Positions 60,901-63,497 of a stretch of 64,000 nucleotides of DNA are shown in pieces. Numbering within the stretch: the first letter of the stretch is position 1; each line of letters starts with the position of its first letter. A program made the position numbers and the translations under genes. The notes under the pieces were generated by a model. The model had not been told where the DNA came from and made no database searches. It saw only the letters and a list, made by a program, of their open reading frames with translations. This DNA is from Okapia johnstoni (taxonomy: Eukaryota > Chordata > Mammalia > Artiodactyla > Giraffidae), in assembly GCA_024291935.2 (NCBI GenBank), contig CM044321.1, forward strand, positions 60,444,985-60,508,984, read 5' to 3'.

Positions 60901-63497
60901 TTTTTTTCCATTTTGGTTGTCTCCATACAGTGTGCTTTGCTGTGCAAGAGCATGTATGTTTAATTAGGTCCCATTCATTTCTTTTTGCTTGTTTCCTTTC
61001 ACTGAAGAGACAGATCCAAGGAATCCAAAGAATTATTGCCACGATTTACATCAAAGAGTGTTCAGCCTATGTTTTCCTCTAGGAGTTTTATAGTATCAGG
61101 TCTTACATTTAGATTTTAATCCATTTTGAGTTTATTTTTGTACAGGATGTTAGAAAATGTTCTTTTACACATAGCTGTTTTAAAGTCTATTTTGTCTGGT
61201 ATAAGTATTGCTACTTTCAGGGATTATATTTAGCTCTGATTGGCTCTTTTTAATATCTCTTGGTTGAAGTTCTTACTGTGTTCATTCTTCCAAGTCTGAG
61301 TTTCCTTATGGGCATGACTTTGAATACTTTATCAGGTTGATTCCTTATGTCCATTTTGTTGGTTCTTTTTCTGAGGTCTTGTCTTTTTCTCTCATTTGGG
61401 ACATATTCCCATCTCCTCATTTTCCCTGACCCTGAGTTTGTTTCTCTGTATTAGGTGGATCACTGATATCTGGTTTTGAAGAAGTGGCCTTAGGTAGAAA
61501 GTTTCCTGTGGGACACAGAAGAGCAATCCAAGCTTATCACCAGAGCCAGGGATGGTTTTAGTGTGGGCTGCATGTGCCCACCTGTTGTGTGGCGCTGCTG
61601 TTGCTGCAGACACACGAGTGGATGGCACTGGCCCCCAGGCCGGCTGCCTATGAGGCCTGGCCGTGGCTGCTGTAGGTTCACTGGTGGGCAGGGTGGGCCT
61701 CAGTGCGGCTGGCTTGGCGCGCAGCCACAACAGTTGCAGATGCAGTTGTGATGAGCTTGGTCCCCTAGGGAGGGAAATGCTTTGGAGGACTGCCAGCTGG
61801 GGTGAGCACATGCGGCAGGGCAGGTCTGCAAGAGGACACGGGGTTGGGGTGCTCAGTGCTAGCCGGGTGGATGGCAGACGTTTGAAATGGCACCCGCCCT
61901 GCTGGGCCAGCTAGGCGGAGGGGGATCTTTTTACATGATGCCTGCCAGAACTTTGTTCTCCAGAGGAAGCTTCTGACGCTGTGGCACTCACCCTGAAATT
62001 TATACACGTACTTCACATGTGGCCAGGGCACCTTTCGAAGTACAGCCTCTGCACTGGGGCTCCTAGTGAGGGAGTTTGTGCATGGGCCCTTTAACACATT
62101 ATCGACTGGGGGATTTCTGCAGATAGCTAATGCCTGTGGCCGGTGATTTGTCATGTAAGTGAGTATTGAAACGTCTCTGATCAATAACATCTGGGTAGCA
62201 GAAGACGTATTAATACGTCTCTGGTCAGAAGAGCAGGAGTTTCATGTCCCACCGCCCTCCTGCTCTCCTGGATATAAACCCTGCTGGTTTTTGGAACCAG
62301 ATGTTCTGGGGGCTCGTCTTCCCCAGAGCTGGGGTGCCTGATGAGAGGGGCTCGAACCCCTCCTCTCCACAGGGAGAACTTCCGCGTTGGCGAGCCCCCT
62401 CCCGCTTGTGGGTGGCAGTCATGCCGGGCGTACGGGTCTGCTAAGACCACCCATCTCTGCCCTCCTGTCTCTCTGTGGTTTCCCCCTCACATCCTCAGTG
62501 TAGCAGAGCTGTCCCGCTAGTCTTCAGGTCATTAGCAGAGCTGTCCCAGAGGTCGCTGTGGTTTTGGTGTGTCCGTGGGGGCCGGTGAGCTGGGCACCCT
62601 CCTACTCCACCATCTTGACCCTGCCTCAGTGCTCTCTTCAGCGCCGCACATCCTTCCGTGCCCAGCTCAGCGTCCGCCTCCTCAAGGAGGCGCCCTTATT
62701 CTTCACCTCCTGTTAACCTCCCTGAAGCCCGCAACGTCACCCTCAGTCTTTATCATCCCGCTTGACACGTGATTACCTGCCATTCTGCTATTGTTCCTTG
62801 CGTGCTTAACTCCCTGAAGCATCATCAGAGTCTGTACCTCCTTTTGTATTTTTTTTTTACAGGACCGAGCATAGACCTTTCCCACTGTGGGTGCCATTCT
62901 CACCCAAGGGTGCATCAGGAACAAAGAAATAGTATAGCATCAGTCGTTCATTCCAGAAACTTGGCCTATCCTTGGTCATTCCAGCCAGCTGTCTGCTACA
63001 GACAAGGCCAATAATCCCATCAGCAAATACATCTTTTATAAAATGTGATCCATTAGGCCTTGCTTTTTGAATGTGCATACGAGCTTTAAAATTGAACTTC
63101 TAATGTATTCTCAATGTATGAAAATCAGATGACAGACATTCAACAGAAATGTTCACTTGGTTGAAGTCTAATGGAAAACTAGATACTTTACTTTTCAACA
63201 GTGCCACACCGTAACCTTCAACCACATTGGCCTATTAAAATGTAAACAACAGTATTGCAACTTTAATATTTATACATGTAGTCACTGAGCTATGAGACCA
63301 AGAGTACTTGATTAAATATTAGAAGCTGCAATAAGTGAACATGAACTTGACTGTGGTCTCATTATCAGGTTGATAATTCTGAATTCTGTGTGTTCATCCA
63401 GATATTTCATGATGCTGAAACAGACAGAGTAATAATCTTGCTCTCTAACTGCCCACCTCTGTATGATGAGGTAAAAATGAAATTTTTCTCTTCTTCG
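9900..63497 (+). CDS. TPTE2: Voltage-sensing phosphoinositide phosphatase, TPTE/TPTE2 family (whole gene model, 3' end outside window)
   Basis: Family members are membrane proteins with a voltage-sensor domain (S1-S4), a basic phosphoinositide-binding linker, a PTEN-like phosphatase domain and a C2 domain; they dephosphorylate phosphoinositides, and in mammals expression is mainly testicular. Twenty-two exons with GT-AG introns join without a stop or frameshift: 9900-9955 (coding part), 15197-15250, 19285-19338, 20673-20726, 22382-22441, 23696-23749, 24608-24643, 25335-25400, 32030-32080, 34349-34510, 35984-36103, 37686-37785, 37934-37997, 38764-38828, 45777-45837, 46801-46882, 46988-47076, 50666-50727, 52482-52562, 53612-53717, 59921-60012 and 63402-63497. 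They total 1665 nt, 555 codons. The end of C2 and the stop codon are past the right edge. The body from 25335 on is secure; the first seven exons rest on splice sites, phase and position. Whether to call it TPTE or TPTE2 cannot be settled from this window. Confidence 0.9.
10446..11609 (-). mobile_element. Solo LTR of a class II (ERVK/beta-like) endogenous retrovirus
   Basis: On the minus strand the element runs from TGCCAGGAGCC to GGACTCCGGCA, 1164 bp, with inverted TGCC/GGCA ends. It is flanked by a perfect 6-bp duplication, AGGACC, at 10440-10445 and 11610-11615. A 6-bp duplication is typical of class II elements. No internal viral genes remain. It sits in the first coding intron, opposite to the gene. 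Confidence 0.85.
11690..11985 (+). mobile_element. Old L1 3' UTR fragment
   Basis: Has TGATTCCACTTATATGAAATG and CAGTTGGCTAGGGGTGGGAA, a common mammalian L1 3' UTR pattern, with an A-rich end. Confidence 0.6.
12297..12512 (-). mobile_element. CHR-type SINE, truncated by a BovB insertion
   Basis: GACTGCACTGGGTCTTTGTT through TGCTCCGTGGCATGTGGAAT; the reversed head is missing where the BovB piece begins. Confidence 0.85.
12513..12805 (-). mobile_element. BovB LINE 3' fragment
   Basis: Reversed BovB: TCATGTCCATTGAGTCAAGG, TTCCCAGCATCAGGGTCTTT, GAAAGCATCAATTC. Confidence 0.85.
12972..13256 (-). mobile_element. CHR-type SINE
   Basis: Reversed full-length copy from GGCTGCACTGGGTCTCGTGT to CCACTGGACCAACAGG. 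Confidence 0.85.
13257..14560. other. Intronic stretch with a MIR-like patch
   Basis: 13690-13770 (ACACATGAGGAGATTGAG, GAGAAATTAATCAAG) resembles an old MIR SINE. The 174-codon frame over 13763-14287 shows no domain I recognise and is probably chance. Confidence 0.45.
15197..15250 (+). CDS. TPTE2: N-terminal cassette exon C1 (54 nt, phase 2-2)
   Basis: The acceptor is CCCTTAG and the donor GTGAGG. Phase 2 reading gives a complete open 17-codon insert ([17 protein letters not shown]) plus split codons at each end. The same-sized exon recurs six times downstream in degenerate form, with related flanking intron. It would encode a piece of the cytoplasmic tail before S1. Unlike most copies it starts with A, not C. 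Confidence 0.55.
15504..15772 (+). pseudogene. Broken duplicate of the juxtamembrane exon, split by a SINE
   Basis: 15504-15550 aligns with the exon at 25335 (AGAACA, then GATG, AATGAAGATGTTAACTTC against GATGAAGACATTGACTTC), and 15754-15850 aligns with the intron after it (AGTGTGAAGTTTTGAAGGGA). A minus-strand Bov-tA SINE sits between. The acceptor is lost and stops are present. This places a second, dead array terminator 10 kb upstream of the live one. Confidence 0.65.
15551..15753 (-). mobile_element. Bov-tA SINE inside the dead juxtamembrane exon copy
   Basis: Reversed copy ending GAGCCACCAGGGAAGCCC. Short flanking similarity TTAACTT/TAACTTT suggests the target duplication. Confidence 0.88.
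15967..16046 (+). mobile_element. Mariner-derived MITE, 80-bp hairpin
   Basis: Terminal inverted repeats TTGGGTTGG and CCAACTCAA, flanked by TA on both sides (15965-15966, 16047-16048). The two arms (AGAAGTTCATTCAGATTTTTCC-like and GGAAAAGCCTGAAC) pair around a short loop. It has the form of the ruminant mariner hairpins that gave rise to the miR-2284/2285 family. Confidence 0.85.
16047..18361 (+). mobile_element. L1 ORF2 remnant (broken), interrupted by a BOV-A2 SINE
   Basis: Reads as degenerate L1 endonuclease-RT sequence: GCAAATTTAAAAGAAGAGGA, AAAAAGCATTTGACAAAATC, TTCACAGACGACATGATTGT, then AATCAAAATCCCAGAAAG and CAAAAGATCCAGAATAGCC after the SINE. Many stops; no working frame. Confidence 0.85.
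17832..18104 (+). mobile_element. BOV-A2 SINE with 11-bp target duplication
   Basis: Dimeric Bov-A ending in a GTAGCAGTAGCAG run. CAATATTGTAA flanks it at 17821-17831 and 18105-18115. Confidence 0.93.
18379..18712 (-). mobile_element. 5'-truncated L1 with 18-bp target duplication
   Basis: Reversed L1 3' end (GATAATTGCTTTACAATATT, TTGAACCACCTATTCC) with a T-rich start. TGAACCATGTATCTTTTT flanks it at 18362-18379 and 18713-18730. The right copy ends 10 nt before the acceptor AG's last base of decayed exon C2. Confidence 0.88.
18741..18794 (+). pseudogene. Decayed cassette exon C2
   Basis: It is 54 nt long and aligns base for base with the open cassettes, keeps the TTTTAG acceptor, but has an in-frame TAG at 18772-18774, and the donor dinucleotide is AT in place of GT. 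An L1 fragment was inserted with its border 10 nt upstream of the acceptor AG. I infer it is no longer used. Confidence 0.7.
19285..19338 (+). CDS. TPTE2: N-terminal cassette exon C3 (54 nt, phase 2-2)
   Basis: The acceptor is CCTTCAG, the donor GTGAGC. Open in phase 2 ([17 protein letters not shown], then AA). Its upstream intron at 19094-19284 closely matches 20449-20672 ahead of C4, so C3 and C4 are among the younger duplicates. Rich in Ser and Thr, as are C4 and C5. Confidence 0.6.
19520..19650 (-). mobile_element. Short L1 3' fragment
   Basis: Reversed L1 end (TTACTTTACAATATTGTGTT, CATACATCAACATGCATCAG) in the intron after C3. Confidence 0.8.
19698..19984 (-). mobile_element. CHR-type SINE
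   Basis: Reversed full-length copy, GGCTACACTGGGTCTTTGTT to GGACCACCAGGGAAGTCCC. Confidence 0.9.
20673..20726 (+). CDS. TPTE2: N-terminal cassette exon C4 (54 nt, phase 2-2)
   Basis: The acceptor is CCTTTAG, the donor GTGAGA. Open in phase 2 ([17 protein letters not shown], then AA). The first codons match C3 and C5, and the downstream intron at 20818-20907 matches 19405-19494 after C3. Confidence 0.6.
20938..21249 (-). mobile_element. CHR-type SINE
   Basis: Reversed full-length copy, CTGTGCTGGGTCTTCACTGC to CACCACCGGGAATGTCCC. Confidence 0.9.
21845..22049 (-). mobile_element. Bov-tA SINE
   Basis: Reversed copy, GCTGAGTCCAACTCTTTTGC to GAGCCATCAGGGAAGCCC. Confidence 0.9.
22101..22222 (-). 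mobile_element. Bov-A monomer with (GCT)n tail and target duplication
   Basis: Begins with seven GCT units, then GAGTCGCTTCAGTCGTGCCC. GGAAAATGACAT flanks it on both sides (about 22089-22100 and 22223-22234). Confidence 0.9.
22382..22441 (+). CDS. TPTE2: N-terminal cassette exon C5 (60 nt, phase 2-2)
   Basis: The acceptor is CTTTCAG and the donor GTGAGT. Open in phase 2; it has 19 full codons, two more than the 54-nt copies, because a Pro-Thr-Thr block is repeated (PTTDGPTTE). It ends in AT. The flanking intron belongs to the same duplicated series. Confidence 0.6.
22728..22938 (-). mobile_element. Bov-tA SINE
   Basis: Reversed copy, GTCGCTAAGTTGTGTCTCTT to GAGCCACCAGGGAAGACCC. Confidence 0.88.
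23223..23433 (-). mobile_element. Bov-tA SINE with GT-repeat tail
   Basis: (GT)n at 23225-23238 followed by the reversed body and head, ending GGGCTACCTGGGAAGCCC. Confidence 0.9.
23463..23612 (+). mobile_element. Bov-tA SINE body
   Basis: Head truncated; TTGGGAAGATCCCCTGGAGA to ACAAAACTGAGCGACTAAG. Confidence 0.85.
23696..23749 (+). CDS. TPTE2: N-terminal cassette exon C6 (54 nt, phase 2-2)
   Basis: The acceptor is CCTTTAG and the donor AAAG/GTGAGA. Open in phase 2 ([17 protein letters not shown], then AG). More charged than C3-C5; the shared NE..AG ending resembles C1 and C7. AG plus the T of the exon at 25335 would make serine. Confidence 0.6.
24608..24643 (+). CDS. TPTE2: N-terminal cassette exon C7 (36-nt microexon, phase 2-2)
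   Basis: The acceptor is CCTTTAG and the donor AAAG/GTGAGA. Open in phase 2 with 11 full codons ([11 protein letters not shown], then AG). It is 18 nt shorter than the 54-nt copies, an in-frame loss of six codons. Its size would make it easy to miss in automated annotation. Confidence 0.55.
24917..24967 (+). pseudogene. Decayed cassette exon C8
   Basis: The first 24 nt align with the other cassettes (GACCTGAATAAATTGACATC against the same block in C2), but the acceptor AG is lost (CTTTTAT) and the donor position reads GCTTCT. It lies immediately before the conserved exon at 25335, and its downstream intron matches 15288-15420 after C1. Confidence 0.6.
25335..25400 (+). CDS. TPTE2: TPTE2 exon: juxtamembrane cytoplasmic segment
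   Basis: First exon clearly recognisable against the family: it encodes [21 protein letters not shown] with a split serine before and a split tyrosine after (TA/C), matching the VLARLSKFE region I recall from human TPTE. Acceptor GTTGAAG has a weak polypyrimidine tract; donor is GTAAGT. It starts with the third base of a codon (phase 2), consistent with the cassettes upstream. Confidence 0.88.
25945..26134 (+). mobile_element. L1 3' end
   Basis: Contains TATAGCACAAGGAAATACAG and AATCAATTATACTTCAATTA with a poly(A). Confidence 0.75.
26688..26902 (+). mobile_element. Bov-tA SINE with CA-repeat tail
   Basis: Full-length from GGGCTTCCCTGGTGGCTCAG to CATGACTGAGCAGCTAAC, then (AC)n. Confidence 0.95.
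27015..27300. repeat. Direct repeat, left copy
   Basis: Pairs with 30185-30462: both contain TGCTTTTAAAACTCTRAAGC, GCACCATAAATA, AGGAAAATCAGAAAATATAG and TTTTTAATAGATGC in the same order. The two copies bracket the BovB element. Confidence 0.85.
27440..29468 (+). mobile_element. BovB (RTE) LINE, 5'-truncated, with long ORF2 remnant
   Basis: One reading frame from 27479 to 29323 holds the C-terminal two thirds of ORF2, broken only by stops at 27875-27877 and 28250-28252. RT motifs are visible: FIDYAKAFD near 28383, the [10 protein letters not shown] block near 28557 and YADD near 28689. A small deletion near 29310 shifts the frame before the usual end. Terminus is CTGAACTGAACTGAA. BovB is known for horizontal transfer among vertebrates. 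It is a retrotransposon, not a host gene, and this copy cannot move itself. Confidence 0.95.
29469..30184. other. Intronic sequence, nothing recognised
   Basis: AT-rich unique-looking DNA between the BovB end and the right direct repeat; no feature I can support. Confidence 0.5.
30185..30462. repeat. Direct repeat, right copy
   Basis: Same orientation as 27015-27300 and about 3.2 kb away. Several small indels separate the copies. I see no link to a known repeat family. Confidence 0.85.
30463..31634. other. Intronic sequence, nothing recognised
   Basis: 30850-31300 is more GC-rich and has an open 140-codon frame without recognisable similarity; it may be an unnamed old repeat. Confidence 0.45.
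31635..31849 (-). mobile_element. Bov-tA SINE
   Basis: Reversed copy, AAGTCGTGTCTGATTCTTTG to GAGCCACCAGGGAAGGCC. Confidence 0.92.
32030..32080 (+). CDS. TPTE2: TPTE2 exon: start of S1
   Basis: Acceptor TTTGCAG, donor GTATGT. Encodes [16 protein letters not shown], matching SKIKKIVHSIVSSFAF of the human protein, with split codons on both sides (phase 2-2). It begins the first transmembrane helix. The intron before it is 6.6 kb and holds the BovB element. Confidence 0.93.
32718..32877 (-). mobile_element. Bov-tA SINE, partial
   Basis: Reversed; body shortened at the left, ends GAGCCACCAAGGAAGCCC. Confidence 0.85.
33292..33512 (+). mobile_element. Bov-tA SINE
   Basis: GGGCTTCCAAGGTGGCACAG to CACGACTGAAATGACTTAGC, nested in L1. 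Confidence 0.88.
33776..34161 (-). mobile_element. BovB LINE 3' fragment
   Basis: Starts with four AGTTC repeats of the terminus, reversed, and runs to CACAGTTCAAAAGCATC. Confidence 0.92.
34349..34510 (+). CDS. TPTE2: TPTE2 exon: S1 to S2 of the voltage sensor
   Basis: Acceptor TGTTATAG, donor GTAAGT. 53 full codons encode the rest of S1 ([19 protein letters not shown]), the S1-S2 loop and S2 ([20 protein letters not shown]). The acidic Asp in S2 and the SRSIS lead-in are typical of the family voltage sensor. Ends in phase 2. Confidence 0.96.
34885..35058 (-). mobile_element. BovB LINE 3' fragment, divergent
   Basis: CATTGTTCAGTCACGTCCAA to TTCCCAGCATCAGCTG, with internal deletions. Confidence 0.8.
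35100..35895. other. GC-richer block ending like a 3' UTR, unidentified
   Basis: Between S2 and S3 exons. 35100-35640 is GC-rich with broken frames, then AT-rich to ATTCATTAAAGC. It looks like an old retrocopy of an mRNA end, but I could not name a source. Confidence 0.3.
35984..36103 (+). CDS. TPTE2: TPTE2 exon: S2-S3 loop and S3
   Basis: Acceptor TTATTATAG, donor CAG/GTAAGG. Encodes [15 protein letters not shown] and then S3 ([17 protein letters not shown]) with the conserved Asp residues of S3. 120 nt, phase 2-2; the last codon, split AG/G, encodes Arg. Confidence 0.96.
37235..37615. mobile_element. MER5A-like hAT DNA transposon split by a CHR SINE
   Basis: CCCAGCACTATTGATATTTTG on the left and GAGCTGTCCTGTGCATTG, GCATCCTTGGCCTCTACCC, AATGTCTCTGAACATTGCC on the right resemble MER5A; the reversed SINE at 37275-37398 interrupts it. 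Confidence 0.7.
37686..37785 (+). CDS. TPTE2: TPTE2 exon: S4 voltage-sensing helix
   Basis: Acceptor TTGTTAG, donor ATG/GTAAGT. Encodes the S4 ([19 protein letters not shown]) followed by the conserved [14 protein letters not shown] start of the linker. Four arginines lie in S4 at spacing 4, 3 and 6, and a proline (codon 37705-37707) sits between the second and third. Ends in phase 0. Confidence 0.96.
37934..37997 (+). CDS. TPTE2: TPTE2 exon: phosphoinositide-binding linker
   Basis: Acceptor CTCTCAG, donor G/GTTTGT (weaker than its neighbours). Encodes [19 protein letters not shown] and VT, the basic linker that couples the voltage sensor to the phosphatase in this family, plus the first phosphatase residues. 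Only 148 bp separate it from the S4 exon. Confidence 0.96.
38764..38828 (+). CDS. TPTE2: TPTE2 exon: start of phosphatase domain
   Basis: Acceptor CTTCCAG, donor AAG/GTAAAG. With the preceding G it gives [20 protein letters not shown] and IK, close to the PTEN-family RIIAMGFPA motif. Ends in phase 0. The following 6.9-kb intron holds the AT-rich tract and the PPP4R2 retrocopy. Confidence 0.96.
38985..39450. mobile_element. Probable ancient DNA-transposon relic, family not assigned
   Basis: GCTTTTGCTGTGTTATGAAT, GTCTAAGATGGAATGCCTG and CTCCAACAGGCTAGCTCAGG resemble a common mammalian medium-reiteration element. Confidence 0.45.
39645..39857 (-). mobile_element. Bov-tA SINE
   Basis: Reversed copy, TGCTCAGTTGCTTCAGTCGT to GAGCCACCTGGGAAGCCC. 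Confidence 0.9.
41050..41305 (-). mobile_element. BovB LINE 3' fragment
   Basis: CAGTTCAGTTCAGTCACTCA to TTGGAGTTTCAGCTTCAGC. TATCTTAT flanks it on both sides. Confidence 0.9.
41354..42345. repeat. Very AT-rich tract with TATA-type palindromes, broken by a BovB piece
   Basis: Mostly TA-rich degenerate repeats (TATATAATATATATTATATA and similar) apart from the BovB at 41493-41812. The block CTTATAGAAACAGAAAA occurs at 41310 and 41970, so about 0.66 kb was duplicated. No coding content. Confidence 0.85.
41493..41812 (-). mobile_element. BovB LINE 3' fragment
   Basis: CAGTTCAGTTCAGTAGCTCA to GGATGGACTGGTTGGAT. Confidence 0.92.
42343..42560 (+). mobile_element. Bov-tA SINE
   Basis: GGGCTTCCCTGGTGGCTCAA to CATGACTGAACAGCTAACAC. 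Confidence 0.95.
42850..43700 (-). pseudogene. PPP4R2: PPP4R2 processed pseudogene (C-terminal part and probable 3' UTR)
   Basis: Reading the minus strand in shifting frames gives the acidic tail of protein phosphatase 4 regulatory subunit 2: [45 protein letters not shown] and [11 protein letters not shown]. Several frameshifts and stops break it; no introns are seen. The 5' part of the mRNA is absent. Left border (3' UTR end) is uncertain. Confidence 0.75.
43745..45430 (-). mobile_element. L1 3' region, with a Bov-tA head inserted
   Basis: Reversed L1 (GTCCATCCATGTTGCTGCAA, GTATATACCCATAAATGG, TCTCGATGTGCATTTCCC, TGGGGTCAGATCC). (TG)n at 44152-44173. A Bov-tA head plus strand copy occupies 45081-45190. 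Confidence 0.85.
45081..45190 (+). mobile_element. Bov-tA SINE, head only
   Basis: GGGCTTCCCAGGTGGCGCTA to GGTTCAGGAAGATCCCC. Confidence 0.85.
45777..45837 (+). CDS. TPTE2: TPTE2 exon: phosphatase domain, EVVRFLD segment
   Basis: Acceptor TTTTTTAG, donor A/GTATGT. Encodes [20 protein letters not shown], matching the conserved PTEN-family block before the SE.AYD motif. Ends in phase 1 with the A of a split serine codon. Confidence 0.95.
46370..46560 (+). mobile_element. L1 3' end
   Basis: GGACCTACTGTATAGG, CTATATGGCAGCCTGGATG, TAATTGGCTATACCACAATA and an A-rich tail. Confidence 0.75.
46801..46882 (+). CDS. TPTE2: TPTE2 exon: phosphatase domain with WPD-like DDHN loop
   Basis: Acceptor TATTTCAG, donor AG/GTATGT. 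Encodes [20 protein letters not shown] and HNVPSL. The DDHN.P motif corresponds to the PTEN EDHNPP loop that contributes to catalysis. Ends in phase 2. Confidence 0.96.
46988..47076 (+). CDS. TPTE2: TPTE2 exon: phosphatase P-loop with catalytic cysteine
   Basis: Acceptor AAATCAG, donor G/GTAAAA. Encodes [20 protein letters not shown] then IVVHCKGGK; the catalytic Cys codon is TGT at 47061-47063. The P-loop is split by the intron after the Lys, as HCKGGK and GRTG. The intron upstream is only 105 bp. It would be residue 405 if every cassette exon were included. Confidence 0.97.
47245..47330 (+). mobile_element. L1 3' terminus
   Basis: ACACTGTAAAGCAATTTTCC and CAATTAAAAAATAAATTAGA, 170 bp after the P-loop exon. 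Confidence 0.65.
47440..48240 (+). mobile_element. L1 ORF2 remnant interrupted by a BOV-A2 SINE
   Basis: CCAGGAATTCAAGG, AGTTTCTGATAAAATTCA and AAAACTCTTAGCAAATTA continue after the SINE as AAATTAAAGGAATGA. Frames broken. Confidence 0.8.
47697..47967 (+). mobile_element. BOV-A2 SINE with target duplication
   Basis: Dimeric Bov-A ending in GCAGCAGCA. AGCAAATTAA flanks it on both sides. Confidence 0.93.
48245..48960 (-). mobile_element. L1 ORF2 remnant, reversed
   Basis: TCTAGTTACTGATTTCTGG, CATTGTGGTCAGAGAACAT, TTGGTCAATTTTATCAAATG. Opposite orientation to the L1 piece just left of it. Confidence 0.75.
49698..50088 (+). mobile_element. L1 3' UTR, nearly complete 3' end
   Basis: GCACATATGTGGAATCTAGA, AACATACTGTATAGCACAAG, AACTATACGCCAATAAAAAT. 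Confidence 0.85.
50666..50727 (+). CDS. TPTE2: TPTE2 exon: P-loop arginine and following helix
   Basis: Acceptor TTTTCTAG, donor GAG/GTATGA. With the split glycine it gives [20 protein letters not shown] and E. The P-loop Arg is codon 50668-50670. Joined to the previous exon the signature is HCKGGKGRTG, fitting the C-x5-R active-site pattern. Confidence 0.97.
50836..50958 (-). mobile_element. BovB LINE 3' fragment
   Basis: TTCAGCCACTAAGTTGTATC to GCAAACTCATGTCCACTGAG, 110 bp after the P-loop arginine exon. Confidence 0.85.
51978..52105 (+). mobile_element. CHR-type SINE
   Basis: GGACTTTCCTAATGGTCCAG, TCAATCCCTGGTCAGGG, A-rich tail. Confidence 0.85.
52482..52562 (+). CDS. TPTE2: TPTE2 exon: TI-loop region
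   Basis: Acceptor TTTTATAG, donor CAG/GTGAGT. 27 codons, phase 0-0: [20 protein letters not shown] then GIETPSQ. The FGERRTDK and TPSQ blocks are hallmarks of the PTEN/TPTE family; TI-loop residues shape substrate preference. Confidence 0.97.
52643..52800 (-). mobile_element. CHR-type SINE, partial
   Basis: TTGGCTGCGCTGGGTCATTG to TCAGTAGTTGCGGCTCTCAG; reversed head lost. Confidence 0.82.
53612..53717 (+). CDS. TPTE2: TPTE2 exon: end of phosphatase, start of C2 domain
   Basis: Acceptor TTTTGCAG, donor G/GTAAGT. Encodes [20 protein letters not shown] and then [15 protein letters not shown], the transition into the first C2 strand. It ends in phase 1. Confidence 0.96.
53903..54107 (-). mobile_element. 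Bov-tA SINE
   Basis: TTGCTGAGTCATGTCCAACT to GAGCCACCTGGGAACCC. Confidence 0.92.
54108..55216. other. Intronic GC-richer stretch, nothing recognised
   Basis: Contains poly(T) and pyrimidine-rich tracts at 54360-54390. Frames here are short and unlike any product I know. Confidence 0.45.
55217..55410 (-). mobile_element. BovB LINE 3' fragment
   Basis: Reversed BovB, CTATGTCATGTCCAATTCTT to TTTTCCCCAGTATCAGG, ending where the next SINE starts. Confidence 0.85.
55411..55615 (+). mobile_element. Bov-tA SINE
   Basis: CTTCCTTGGTCACTCAGATG to CACAACCGAGCAACTAACAC. Confidence 0.93.
56430..56715. mobile_element. Probable ancient DNA transposon, family not assigned
   Basis: GCTTTATTGCAATATTCGC, GTAGTGGTCTGGAAACAAAC and CCCTGAGGTACGCCTGTA look like the end of an old medium-reiteration DNA element. 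Confidence 0.5.
56873..57013 (+). mobile_element. Bov-A monomer
   Basis: Monomer ending in GTAGCAGCAGCAGC, flanked by similar AGCATTTCA sequence. Confidence 0.9.
57204..57400 (+). mobile_element. Bov-tA SINE
   Basis: GGGCTTCCCAGTTGGCTCAG to CAAGACTGAGCAACTTTC. Confidence 0.92.
57630..57960 (+). mobile_element. L1 5' UTR fragment
   Basis: Begins near GATCAAGATGGCAGAGTAGG, the usual L1 5' start, and stays GC-rich to a T-run at 57961. Confidence 0.7.
58663..58880 (+). mobile_element. Bov-tA SINE
   Basis: GGGGGCACTAGTGGTAAAGA to CACTACTGAAGCGGCTTAGC. Confidence 0.9.
59921..60012 (+). CDS. TPTE2: TPTE2 exon: C2 domain strands
   Basis: Acceptor TTCATTCAG, donor AGG/GTAAGA. Encodes [20 protein letters not shown] and [10 protein letters not shown], matching the DLKIQIEMEKKVVFS stretch of human TPTE. 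Phase 1 in, phase 0 out. Confidence 0.93.
60355..62630 (-). mobile_element. L1, reversed: 3' part and 5' UTR
   Basis: 60355-61440 is reversed L1 3' sequence (CTTGGCAATTGTAAATAATG, TGGTGGTTAATAATATTGAG, ATATTAACCCTTTATCAG). 61440-62630 is GC-rich L1 5' UTR ending in CTCCTACTCCACCATCTTGA, the reverse of the L1 start. Most of ORF1/ORF2 is missing between them. Confidence 0.8.
62857..63078 (-). other. Unidentified minus-strand open segment, possible pseudogene fragment
   Basis: A 73-codon minus-strand frame (starting [20 protein letters not shown]) has protein-like composition and sits outside the L1. I do not recognise it. No splice sites or poly(A) tail are evident, so it could be a retrocopy fragment or chance. 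Confidence 0.25.
63402..63497 (+). CDS. TPTE2: TPTE2 exon: C2 domain, last exon inside the window
   Basis: Acceptor TTCATCCAG, donor TCG/GTGAGT. 32 codons, phase 0-0: [20 protein letters not shown] then [12 protein letters not shown], matching the LPLYDDVKVQFF block of the human protein. The strong donor means at least one more exon lies beyond 64000. Confidence 0.95.

Noticed and set aside
61392..61811. 139-codon minus-strand frame rich in Pro, Ala and Gln
   Set aside because: Lies in the GC-rich 5' UTR of a reversed L1; composition follows the repeat.
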